Assembly (NCBI GenBank): GCA_044361315.1
Contig: JBIKJA010000002.1
Span: forward strand, 302,563 to 366,562
Length of the DNA stretch: 64,000 bases
Origin: Crocinitomix sp044361315
GTDB taxonomy: Bacteria > Bacteroidota > Bacteroidia > Flavobacteriales_D > Crocinitomicaceae
Direction: 5' to 3'
The position numbers were made by a program, and so were the translations under genes. Positions 27,966-36,206 of this stretch are shown here, piece by piece. The notes under the pieces were generated by a model. It saw nothing but the letters and a program-made list of their open reading frames with translations. It had not been told where the DNA came from and made no database searches. Positions within the stretch are counted from its first letter, which is position 1. The number at the start of each line of letters is the position of its first letter.

Positions 27966-30900
27966 ATGAAAAAAAGCCTTTCCTGCTCATTTGCAATGTT
28001 GACTTTTGTCTTCTGTTCTTTATTTACACTAAATGCTGTGGCTCAGACAGGCCCATGTGGTGTTGGATCAAGCACTAATAACCGAGTTTGGTTGGACGCT
28101 CACTCTCTGGGATTAGCTGGCGGCACTCCAATTAGCTCATGGACAGACCTATCTGGAAATGGTGCCGATTTTAATCAAGGTACCCCAACAAGACAACCCG
28201 TTTACAATGAAACGGGTATTGGCGGAATTCCTTCAATCACTTTTGACGGAATAAATGATGCAATTACATTAGGGGCAAGTCCATCATTAGAAACATCAAA
28301 CCTTACCTATTTTATTGTTTATGACCGCCTTGGATTAACTTCAGACATGCTGATTACCTCACGCTACGCTTCATCTGCATCTAAATGGAGGACGTATGCC
28401 AACAATGGTTCAAATACAATTATTAATGCACAATTTTCCCCAACAATCCAGTGGGCAAGTTTAGTGGATCCAGCAGGAGCTTCATTTTTATCCTCGCACA
28501 TTACTCCTACTAACCTTCGCTCATACAGCCAAGGTAATTTAACCATGACTAGAACTGCTGCGTACACAACCCCAACAGGAAGTATCGACGTGACACTTGG
28601 AAACAAGTTACCAACTGGAACAGGCACTTATGTTTATTCTGGAGAAATTGCGGAGGTAATCATTTATAATACAGCTTTAAATCCACTTCAACGAATATTA
28701 GTTGAAAACTACCTTGGTGCAAAATATAATATGACGATTCCTGTCGATCACTATGCACACGAAACTACACATCGATTTGGCTTAATTGCTCTGGCAAATG
28801 ATGGTACGAATACACAAACCGTTGCGCGAGGAAGTGGCATCTTGGAACTTTCTTCACCAGCATCTATGGGAGCTGGTGAATATTTTGTCGCTGCGCATAC
28901 CGATTTTGCACCAAATGTTTACAACGAAGTTGATATTCCCCCTGCATTGCCAGACTATGAGCGCTTAGAAAGATCTTGGCGATTAGATGAGACCGGTGAT
29001 GTTGGAGCAACTACCTTAACTTTTTTTGTTGACATAGGATTAGAGGATACGTTAGGAGACAGCTATCGATTGTTGATTGACTCAGATGGTGTTTTTGCTG
29101 ATGCTACATTTATTAGCGGGGTTTATGACGCGGTTTCTGGAACGGTAACATTTACGACCGATTTAGCGGATAATACTTATTTCACAATTGCAAAATTAAT
29201 TGTTCCTGAAATTCATTCAATTACCGACGGTTTATGGAGTGAGCCAACCACTTGGGATTGTACATGTATTCCAACACAAATTAGCCACACTTTTATTGAT
29301 CCTTTTACAACTGTAACCGTTGATATTGATGCATTTGTTGGTGATTTCGAATTAGAGCCATTTGGAACACTGATAATGAATTCAGATGTTACCTTGGACA
29401 TCAATGGAAATTGGAATGCTACTGGTACAGCAGATTTCACGGATGGAACTGTTTCTTTCACAAGTAATGGTGATCAAGACATTACAATTCCACTCACTTC
29501 TGCAACGACAATCCGTTTTAACGATCTTTTAATTGACAATGCAGGTGCGGGAGAAGTTACTTTCTTTAACCGAGAATATATCGTTGGAGGAACACTTTCT
29601 CCTAATCAAGGAAATTTAATTATTGACCCGTCAACGACCTTTTGGATTGAATCTTTGAGTGGTACTGGAGGTGGACGAGTTGGACCAATTATTCCACCAG
29701 CAACAATTACAGGGAATGTAAATGTTCAGCGTTTTATTCCTGCTGGATCGGCAGATTGGAGAAATCTTTGTTCTCCAGTTAATGGAAGTACTTTCTTCAA
29801 TTGGGATCCAGATTTGGCCATAAGTGGTCCATCTTTCCCTGATGGATGTGCATTTGGCCTCGGTGATTGTTTTAATTCGGTTATTTATTGGGATAATGAT
29901 GTGTTTGTTGAAGTGGTGTCAGCAAGTGATCCAATCACCAATGGACGAGGATACGAAATATTTGTGGGAGATAACTTAGTGAGTTTTAGTGGAACGACAT
30001 TGGTTTCTACCGGAACGTTAAATACTTCTGCTGACATTGTTCAATCATATACTTCTGGTTGGTCAACAATGGGGAATCCTTATGCTTCGCCAATTACATT
30101 TAGTACTTTGGGATTAAGTGGTGGAATCGGTAATTACTTTTATGTGTATGATCCAGCTTCTGGTGCTTACGAATGGTACGATGGTGCTTCGATGACAACA
30201 AGTATTCCAGCTATTACTGCGAATGGGCTTATGGCTACTGGTCAAGCGGTATGGATTTTTGCTGCTTCACCAGGCTCTATTACCTTCCAACAAAATGACA
30301 AAACTTCCGTTGATGCTACTTATATAAGATCTGGCGAAGATTTTGACCCTAGTTTGCAATTGGTTCTTAGTGAAAATAGCTCGACCTACCATTCGGGTAT
30401 TCACTTTCAAGAAGATCCAAGTGCTGTTGATGGCAAAGATGCTTTGTTAGATATCCGCCAATTGACAACAGGAATTGAAAAAGCTCCATCTTTCACCGTA
30501 GTGAATGACAATGAACATTTCAGAAAAAATTACATCAAAGATGATGGTCGTGACAAATCATTTGAACTCGCTACTAAAATTAAAAATGAAGGCTTTTATA
30601 CAATCAGCGCAGAGAATTGGGCAAACTTTAGAGGCTATGCTAAAATTTTGATACACGATCATATAACAGGCGAAATCGTGAACTTAAAAGAAGAATCTTA
30701 TGTGTTTTATTCAGGTGTTGATAATCCTGAAGCTAAAATTGCTCCTAGATTTACCCTTATTTTGAGTAATGCTGAAAATGGAGCAAGTGATGCGGGTATT
30801 ATTTCTAATTTGTCTAATACAGAAGATGAATTAAAAATTGTGCAACTAGGAAATATTGTTGATGTACAATCTACCGAAAACTACTCAGACCTTACTGCTA

Positions 30901-31061
30901 TTACTTTGTCGAATATACTTGGACAAGAAGTTGTTTACGCTGAGACCACTACACTTGTGAACGGCAGCAACATTATTGCGTTACCTTCGTATTTAAAAGG
31001 GTTATACATTATCAGCTTTAGAACTGGTAACGAAGTTGTTACGAAAAAAATAATACTTTAA
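27966..31061 (+). CDS. Large secreted LamG-domain protein with type IX sorting domain
   Basis: 1031 residues. Signal peptide 1-27 (ends LNAVAQ). Residues about 38-255 form a concanavalin/LamG-like fold (NRVWLDAHSLGL, ISSWTDLSGNGADFNQ, SITFDGINDAITLG, GEIAEVIIYNTAL). Several beta-sandwich modules follow, then a T9SS type A sorting domain in the last 80 residues (LSNILGQEVVYAET, YLKGLYIISFRTGNEVVTKK). It should cross the outer membrane through T9SS and be attached to the surface. It ends only 3 nt before the PID-CTERM gene, which places it in the exosortase operon. Ligand unknown; LamG folds often bind glycans. Confidence 0.87.
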   Translation: MKKSLSCSFAMLTFVFCSLFTLNAVAQTGPCGVGSSTNNRVWLDAHSLGLAGGTPISSWTDLSGNGADFNQGTPTRQPVYNETGIGGIPSITFDGINDAITLGASPSLETSNLTYFIVYDRLGLTSDMLITSRYASSASKWRTYANNGSNTIINAQFSPTIQWASLVDPAGASFLSSHITPTNLRSYSQGNLTMTRTAAYTTPTGSIDVTLGNKLPTGTGTYVYSGEIAEVIIYNTALNPLQRILVENYLGAKYNMTIPVDHYAHETTHRFGLIALANDGTNTQTVARGSGILELSSPASMGAGEYFVAAHTDFAPNVYNEVDIPPALPDYERLERSWRLDETGDVGATTLTFFVDIGLEDTLGDSYRLLIDSDGVFADATFISGVYDAVSGTVTFTTDLADNTYFTIAKLIVPEIHSITDGLWSEPTTWDCTCIPTQISHTFIDPFTTVTVDIDAFVGDFELEPFGTLIMNSDVTLDINGNWNATGTADFTDGTVSFTSNGDQDITIPLTSATTIRFNDLLIDNAGAGEVTFFNREYIVGGTLSPNQGNLIIDPSTTFWIESLSGTGGGRVGPIIPPATITGNVNVQRFIPAGSADWRNLCSPVNGSTFFNWDPDLAISGPSFPDGCAFGLGDCFNSVIYWDNDVFVEVVSASDPITNGRGYEIFVGDNLVSFSGTTLVSTGTLNTSADIVQSYTSGWSTMGNPYASPITFSTLGLSGGIGNYFYVYDPASGAYEWYDGASMTTSIPAITANGLMATGQAVWIFAASPGSITFQQNDKTSVDATYIRSGEDFDPSLQLVLSENSSTYHSGIHFQEDPSAVDGKDALLDIRQLTTGIEKAPSFTVVNDNEHFRKNYIKDDGRDKSFELATKIKNEGFYTISAENWANFRGYAKILIHDHITGEIVNLKEESYVFYSGVDNPEAKIAPRFTLILSNAENGASDAGIISNLSNTEDELKIVQLGNIVDVQSTENYSDLTAITLSNILGQEVVYAETTTLVNGSNIIALPSYLKGLYIISFRTGNEVVTKKIIL

Positions 31062-31064
31062 AAA

Positions 31065-31301
31065 ATGGCTAAAACTACCCGAAGTAATTTCTTGCGTTTT
31101 ATCCTAATTCTAGGGTTATTAGTAGGTTCAATGAATGTGTTTTCGCAACCACCGGGAGGACCTCCTCCTGGAGGTGGCGGGTCAACCGGTACTCGTCCTC
31201 CTTGTTGGACGCCTACTTGTGTTCCGGTTGACGGAGGAATTGGATTTTTAATTGTAGCAGGTGTTGCTTTGGGAGCACGCAAATTGTACAAGAAATCGTA
31301 A
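31065..31301 (+). CDS. PID-CTERM-like exosortase substrate, 78 residues
   Basis: Residues 1-28 are a signal peptide (LRFILILGLLVGSMNVFSQ). Residues 29-53 are a Pro/Gly-rich mature part with two cysteines (Cys47, Cys52; PPCWTPTC). The C-terminus has PVDGG (54-58), a hydrophobic helix FLIVAGVALGA and a basic tail RKLYKKS. This tripartite end is what PID-CTERM sorting signals look like (Pro-Ile-Asp, here Pro-Val-Asp). The exosortase gene lies next to it. After signal-peptide and exosortase cleavage only about 26-30 residues would remain. It may be an anchor peptide, a scaffold for polysaccharide, or a signal; none is proven. Confidence 0.8.
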   Translation: MAKTTRSNFLRFILILGLLVGSMNVFSQPPGGPPPGGGGSTGTRPPCWTPTCVPVDGGIGFLIVAGVALGARKLYKKS

Positions 31302-31319
31302 CTAACATCCTTTGTTAGT
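31301..31319 (+). promoter_or_regulatory. Hairpin between substrate and exosortase genes
   Basis: A 7-bp perfect stem (ACTAACA at 31301-31307, TGTTAGT at 31313-31319) with a 5-nt loop begins on the last base of the PID-CTERM stop codon. It is followed by AAAAATTTC rather than a T run, so it is not a typical terminator. It could be an mRNA processing or stabilising element that lowers exosortase expression relative to substrate; this is inference. Confidence 0.4.
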
Positions 31320-31345
31320 AAAAATTTCTTGTTCACTTTAAACTT

Positions 31346-31882
31346 ATGATTAAACGACTCAAGGAAAGCCCAATAAAACGTTTTTTATTCACCGCTGGGA
31401 TCTTATACACTGGTTGGCTTCTTCTTTATCATTTGGTCATTCAAAAATACACTACTTGGGATTACCTTCTAAATAGCAACATCGTTTATATCTCACAACA
31501 ATTTTTTGGGTTGTTTTCTTTAGCCACGAGCGTCATCAAAGAAAGTGACCACGTGGTTTTACTTTTGGACACTGGCAATTTCACTGGTGTTTGGGTAGGT
31601 GACGAATGCAATGGGTTTAAATTATTTTCGATTTTTTCTATTTTCATAATGGCCTTTCCTGGCAATATCAAAACCAAACTTTGGTTTATTCCACTTGGAC
31701 TTGTCATTATTCATTTGGCAAATGTATTTCGGGTAATGGCATTGGTATTGATTAATAATCATTATCCTCAATACCTAGATTTTAATCACCTTTATACCTT
31801 TACCATCTTAGTTTATGCGATAATTTTTATACTTTGGTATATCTGGGCAAAAAAATACGCTCCTAATGCAAAACAAGACTAA
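31346..31882 (+). CDS. xrtF: Exosortase family protein, XrtF type
   Basis: 178 residues, membrane protein with about five hydrophobic segments. The three catalytic residues of exosortases are all present: Cys88 in VGDECNGFK, Arg129 in HLANVFRVMALVL, His148 in LDFNHLYTF. The short length and Bacteroidota context fit the XrtF group. It should cleave the PVD site of the substrate encoded just upstream and transfer it to an unknown acceptor, as sortase-like transpeptidases do. Its gene overlaps the next by 17 nt. The symbol is by family resemblance, not by search. Confidence 0.85.
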   Translation: MIKRLKESPIKRFLFTAGILYTGWLLLYHLVIQKYTTWDYLLNSNIVYISQQFFGLFSLATSVIKESDHVVLLLDTGNFTGVWVGDECNGFKLFSIFSIFIMAFPGNIKTKLWFIPLGLVIIHLANVFRVMALVLINNHYPQYLDFNHLYTFTILVYAIIFILWYIWAKKYAPNAKQD

Positions 31883-32330
31883 AGCAATTTTCTTGACAAT
31901 TGGTATCATTCTGCTTGGATTTTTCAGGGAATATCTTTTTGCGAATATAAATTGGATTTTTCTCACACTTTCAACCGGGCGAATGAATCAAGCGCGGAAC
32001 GAATTTCAATTTTTACTCGATTGGTCGTTAACGGAAATTAATTATTTGAAATTTTTTCTGACTTTACTTTTTTGTTTTTTGTTCTTTTACATCACCTATC
32101 TTATTGTAAATCTATTATTTAAAAATAAACAATTTAATAAAATAGTGTTATTTTTTCACCTTGCGTTGCTTGCAATTGTAGGATTAATTTTTGTTTTTAG
32201 TAAGATAACTAATTTATACGATACACTTTATGGATCTATTCGCACCATAATGGGAGTGCTTCAATCATTTTTACCACTAATGATATTGACGTTAGTTTTC
32301 TATTTTTTACCGCAATCAAAAGTCAAATGA
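31866..32330 (+). CDS. Exosortase F system-associated membrane protein
   Basis: 154 residues with four hydrophobic segments (IFLTIGIILLGFFREYLF, FFLTLLFCFLFFYITYLIV, IVLFFHLALLAIVGLIFVF and a C-terminal one). The pattern of an early FFREYLFANINW stretch and a following NEFQFLLDWS matches the small membrane protein that accompanies XrtF in Flavobacteriales. Its role is unknown; as a constant neighbour it may be a subunit or chaperone of the exosortase. It overlaps xrtF by 17 nt. It is the last gene of the operon. Confidence 0.75.
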   Translation: MQNKTKAIFLTIGIILLGFFREYLFANINWIFLTLSTGRMNQARNEFQFLLDWSLTEINYLKFFLTLLFCFLFFYITYLIVNLLFKNKQFNKIVLFFHLALLAIVGLIFVFSKITNLYDTLYGSIRTIMGVLQSFLPLMILTLVFYFLPQSKVK

Positions 32331-32366
32331 TTTAAACTATTTTCTATTTTTGTTAAAAACAATTTT

Positions 32367-33641
32367 ATGTCTATAGATACCGCCATTTTTGATTTGATTG
32401 AACAAGAACACCAACGCCAACTTGAAGGCATCGAATTGATTGCTTCTGAAAATTTTGTAAGCGATCAAGTGCGAGAAGCAGCGGGGTCAGTTCTTACCAA
32501 TAAATACGCAGAAGGTTTACCGGGAAAACGTTATTATGGCGGTTGCGAAATTGTAGATCAAGTTGAAAATTTAGCGATCGAACGGATTAAAAAATTGTTT
32601 AATTGTACTTGGGCGAATGTTCAACCACACTCAGGCTCGCAAGCCAATTATGCAGTGACACTTGCATGTTTGCAACCAGGCGATAAAATTTTAGGTTTTG
32701 ATTTATCTCACGGAGGGCATTTAACACATGGATCGCCTGTCAACTTTTCAGGTAAACTCTTCAAAACTTTCTTTTACGGAGTTAAAAAGGAGACCGGCTA
32801 TGTCGATTATGACCAAATGGAAGAAATTGCCTTGGCCGAGCGACCTAAATTAATTATTTGTGGAGCATCTGCTTATTCAAGGGATTGGGATTACGCTAGA
32901 ATTCGATCCATTGCAGACAAATCTGGTGCAATAATTTTGGCTGACATTTCGCATCCGGCAGGTTTGATTGCTGCAGGTTTATTAAACGATCCTTTTGATC
33001 ATTGCCATATCGTGACCTCAACAACGCATAAAACACTTCGTGGACCAAGAGGAGGCGTTATTATGCTACGACATGATTTTGACAATCCTTGGGGAATTGC
33101 TTTAAAAAATGGTACCCTTCGAAAAATGAGTTCTTTATTAGATTCAGCAGTATTTCCTGGCTGTCAAGGTGGACCATTAGAGCATGTAATTGCTGCAAAA
33201 GCGGTGGCGTTTGAAGAAGCAAATTCGGAAGGATATCGTACCTATATGAAACAAGTGGTCGCCAATGCACGGTTAATGGCTTCAATCTTCATGGAAAAAG
33301 GATATCACATTATTTCAGGAGGAACGGATAATCATTCGATGTTGATTGATTTAAGATCAAAAGGAATTACTGGAAAAGATGCTGAAAACGCCTTGAGTGA
33401 AACGCACATTACCGTAAACAAAAACATGGTGCCATTTGACACCGAATCACCTTTTGTTACCTCAGGAATTCGCGTAGGAACAGCAGCGATTACCTCAAGA
33501 GGAATCAAAGAAAACGACATTGAAAAAATTGTTGATTTAATTGATCAAACTTTGATGAATAAGGACAATGAGCAAGCGCTTAAAAGAATAAAGGCAGAAG
33601 TTCATGCGTTGATGGCTGGTAGACCGTTGTTTACTTGGTAG
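32367..33641 (+). CDS. glyA: Serine hydroxymethyltransferase
   Basis: 424 residues, full length for the family. PLP enzyme of one-carbon metabolism, converting serine and tetrahydrofolate to glycine and methylene-tetrahydrofolate in the cytosol. Visible marks are LIASENFVSDQVREAAG, NKYAEGLPGKRYYGGCE, the phosphate-binding VQPHSGSQANYA and the PLP lysine Lys222 in TSTTHKTLRGPRGG. It starts 36 nt after the exosortase operon and ends just before a terminator hairpin, so it may be read from that operon or from its own promoter. Confidence 0.97.
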   Translation: MSIDTAIFDLIEQEHQRQLEGIELIASENFVSDQVREAAGSVLTNKYAEGLPGKRYYGGCEIVDQVENLAIERIKKLFNCTWANVQPHSGSQANYAVTLACLQPGDKILGFDLSHGGHLTHGSPVNFSGKLFKTFFYGVKKETGYVDYDQMEEIALAERPKLIICGASAYSRDWDYARIRSIADKSGAIILADISHPAGLIAAGLLNDPFDHCHIVTSTTHKTLRGPRGGVIMLRHDFDNPWGIALKNGTLRKMSSLLDSAVFPGCQGGPLEHVIAAKAVAFEEANSEGYRTYMKQVVANARLMASIFMEKGYHIISGGTDNHSMLIDLRSKGITGKDAENALSETHITVNKNMVPFDTESPFVTSGIRVGTAAITSRGIKENDIEKIVDLIDQTLMNKDNEQALKRIKAEVHALMAGRPLFTW

Positions 33642-33660
33642 ATATTTCATAAAATTTACG

Positions 33661-33697
33661 GAAAAGGTCGTGAATTTCATGACCTTTTCTTATATTT
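33661..33697 (+). terminator. Terminator hairpin after glyA
   Basis: GAAAAGGTC at 33661-33669 pairs with GACCTTTTC at 33681-33689; the inner bases GTGAA and TTCAT pair further with one G-U wobble. It is followed by TTATATTT, an AT-rich tail. It lies 19 nt after the glyA stop and before the lipoprotein gene at 33725. Confidence 0.7.
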
Positions 33698-33724
33698 AGT
33701 TTTTCACTGCACAGTTTCAATTTC

Positions 33725-34378
33725 ATGAAGAGTTTTATTCTACTTTTCTTGTCGAGTTCCCTTCTAATTGGCTGTTCAAAAACAACGTATTGGACTACTG
33801 GTACCACCTTGATTCTAGAATCACCAACAACAATGGAAATACAAATCACAGATTCTACATTCACTACGTTTCGATCGAATTCGATCGGATGTTTAATCGA
33901 TAATTCTGGAAATGCAGATGTTAGAAAATCTCGATTTAATGGCGATACCATTTTTGTCTATGATGTTTGGTTAAAACCTCTGGCTAATGATACTTCAAAA
34001 CGTGTTTATCAAGAATACATTTCAGAAGCCTATCTCCAAAAAGGAAGAAAATTATATCCTATTACTTGGTTTGATCAAGCTAAAAGGCCTGTTTATTACT
34101 TTTCTTTTGATACGATACCTCCCGCTTTAGACTTATCTAAAAATCAATCATTTAAAGTAAATTGGAATGGTAATTATGAAGACACCGCTTACCTATTTTT
34201 TAATCAGGAATACCATTATAGAGGAAAGTTAGAGGAATTGCGAACTGAAATTCTAAATAAAAGGGAAGGTATCGATAGCATGATTTGGTATTATCGTTTA
34301 CCGAAAGTAATAATAAATGATACCATGATTGAATATCCTGAAACCTCAAATTACTGGGGGCCGCTTAAACCATTTTAA
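33725..34378 (+). CDS. Lipoprotein of unknown function
   Basis: 217 residues. N-terminal lipoprotein signal MKSFILLFLSSSLLIGCSKT with lipobox LLIGC, lipid on Cys17. The rest is mostly beta structure with many aromatic residues (TTYWTTGTTLILESPTTMEI, YYFSFDTIPPALD) and a C-terminal NYWGPLKPF. I do not recognise the family. It stands alone between the glyA terminator and the convergent alanine dehydrogenase gene. The 34379-34479 gap holds no clear hairpin. Confidence 0.7.
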   Translation: MKSFILLFLSSSLLIGCSKTTYWTTGTTLILESPTTMEIQITDSTFTTFRSNSIGCLIDNSGNADVRKSRFNGDTIFVYDVWLKPLANDTSKRVYQEYISEAYLQKGRKLYPITWFDQAKRPVYYFSFDTIPPALDLSKNQSFKVNWNGNYEDTAYLFFNQEYHYRGKLEELRTEILNKREGIDSMIWYYRLPKVIINDTMIEYPETSNYWGPLKPF

Positions 34379-34479
34379 ATAATATCCTTTGCGAATTTCT
34401 ATAGCATAACCAAGTAATGATAATTGCAATGTTTCAACTATCCGTAATCAAAGTTGCTGAAATCGACTTTTAAAGAAAT

Positions 34480-35700
34480 TTATTGCGCAGCTAATAACCA
34501 CTCAATATTTTTGTAAGGCAAATCAAAAACTTTACCCAAAATTTTGCTGGTTAATTTACCTTGGTAGATATAAACCCCACTTCGGAAACCATGATCTTTT
34601 AAAATCATTCCTCTGCTTCCGCCGACATCTCCAATTTCTAATAAAATAGGTGAAAAGATATTACTTAAGGCAATTGAAGCTGTTCGGGATACACGTGAAG
34701 CTATATTTGGCACACAATAATGGATTACTCCATGTTTTGTATAAGTTGGCACTTCATGATTGGTAATGCGAGAGGTTTCAAAACATCCTCCTTGATCGAT
34801 GCTAACGTCCACTATAACCGAACCTGGTTTCATGGATTGAACCATTTCTTCGGTAACGACGCATGGCGTTCTTCCATACGTTCCTCTAATGGCACCAATC
34901 ACCACATCGGCGCGTTGAATGGCTTTGCTCAATAATTTAGGTTGAATGACTGACGTGTACACGCGATTACCAATATCATTGTGCAAACGGCGCAATTTAG
35001 AAATTGAATTATCAAATACTTTGACGGATGCACCAACCCCTAACGCTGTTCGGCACGCATATTCGCCAACCGTTCCTGCTCCTAAAATAACCACTTCGGT
35101 AGGTTGAACGCCTGCAACGCCCCCCATCATGATGCCTTTTCCGTTTTTGAAATCAGAAAGTAATTCGGCCGCAATTAAAATAGAGGTATTTCCTGCGATT
35201 TCACCCATTGCGCGCACCACAGTATAAATTGATTGTTCATCTTGAATGTAATCCCATGCTACTGCCGTGATCTTTTTTTGCATCAAACTCACCAATGTCT
35301 TTTTAGGTTGCAAGGTCAATTGCAAGGCAGAAATAAGGGTTTGATTTCCTGGCATCATTTCGATCTCCTCATCCTCCGGTGGCGCCACTTTTAAAATAAT
35401 ATTTGATTGAAAAACTTTTGCCCGGTCGTACGCAATTTCCGCACCTGCCTCTGAATAATCCATGTCTTCGTACCGCGAATGTTTGCCCGCACCTGCCTCT
35501 ACTATAATTTGATGGCCGTTGCTCACCAAAAATTGAACAGCTTCAGGATTTAACGCCACCCGACATTCTTGATAAGAAGTTTCTTTCGGGATTCCGATGG
35601 TAAGACTTCCACTTTTTCTACCAATAGCAAGCATTTCTTCTTGCGGAAGAAGATTTCCTTCTTTCATTAAGGATTTCAATGTTTCTGGATCTGTAATCAT
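34480..35700 (-). CDS. ald: Alanine dehydrogenase
   Basis: 406 residues. N-terminal catalytic domain TIGIPKETSYQECRVALNPE (with the substrate Arg) and VEAGAGKHSRYEDMDY. NAD domain ILGAGTVGEYACRTALGVGA followed by VFDNSISKLRRL. VIVDVSIDQGGCFETS and a YCVPNIASRVSRTAS end complete the Ald/PNT N-terminal architecture. It interconverts alanine and pyruvate with NAD and ammonia. It is about 35 residues longer than classical Ald, mainly at the N-terminus, which is usual for Bacteroidota versions. It overlaps tsaE by 4 nt. Confidence 0.9.
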   Translation of the reverse strand: MITDPETLKSLMKEGNLLPQEEMLAIGRKSGSLTIGIPKETSYQECRVALNPEAVQFLVSNGHQIIVEAGAGKHSRYEDMDYSEAGAEIAYDRAKVFQSNIILKVAPPEDEEIEMMPGNQTLISALQLTLQPKKTLVSLMQKKITAVAWDYIQDEQSIYTVVRAMGEIAGNTSILIAAELLSDFKNGKGIMMGGVAGVQPTEVVILGAGTVGEYACRTALGVGASVKVFDNSISKLRRLHNDIGNRVYTSVIQPKLLSKAIQRADVVIGAIRGTYGRTPCVVTEEMVQSMKPGSVIVDVSIDQGGCFETSRITNHEVPTYTKHGVIHYCVPNIASRVSRTASIALSNIFSPILLEIGDVGGSRGMILKDHGFRSGVYIYQGKLTSKILGKVFDLPYKNIEWLLAAQ

Positions 35701-36113
35701 ACGTCTAAATGGATTATTCGCTTTTCGTTTTCGACTTCAATCGAAACGGATACGCTGTTTAAAGGCAGAAGGTTATCAATTTTCTGAGGCCATTCAATAA
35801 AACAATAAGCATTTTCATCGTCAAAAAATTCTTCAACACCAATGTCCAAAGCTTCTCGCTCACTTAAAATCCGGTAAAAATCAAAATGATAGACTTTACC
35901 ATAGTTGGATGAAAAATATTCATTGACGATTGAAAATGTAGGCGAGGATGCATAATCTTCAATCGACATGTACTCTAGCAAACCCTTAATAAAAGTTGTT
36001 TTACCAGCCCCCATTTCTCCATAAAATGCAACAATTTTACGCTGTCCAAGTGCATTGAAAAATTCAGGTACCACTTTTTTAATGTCTGACAGATGACCTA
36101 GCTCAAATTTCAT
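35697..36113 (-). CDS. tsaE: tRNA N6-adenosine threonylcarbamoyltransferase ATPase subunit TsaE
   Basis: 138 residues, normal length. The P-loop GEMGAGKTTFIKGLLEYM (about residues 32-49), switch segment SSPTFSIVNEYFSS, and HFDFYRILSEREALDIGVEE followed by FIEWPQKI are diagnostic. TsaE is the ATPase of the t6A37 tRNA modification complex with TsaB and TsaD. It precedes ald with a 4-nt overlap, a pairing seen in other Bacteroidota. A 93-nt gap separates it from porX upstream. Confidence 0.95.
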   Translation of the reverse strand: MKFELGHLSDIKKVVPEFFNALGQRKIVAFYGEMGAGKTTFIKGLLEYMSIEDYASSPTFSIVNEYFSSNYGKVYHFDFYRILSEREALDIGVEEFFDDENAYCFIEWPQKIDNLLPLNSVSVSIEVENEKRIIHLDV

Positions 36114-36206
36114 TTTAGTGCTTTCATCAAAGATACATCAAAAATTAGGAGTTTCTTCCATTTAAGCTTAGAAAAAAAGTGAAGTTTTCTTTTAGTTCAT
36201 CTAAAT

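Noticed and set aside
31058..31336. Minus-strand 92-codon frame opposite the PID-CTERM gene
   Set aside because: It is the complement of the Pro/Gly-rich gene; the plus strand has a signal peptide, sorting signal and operon context.
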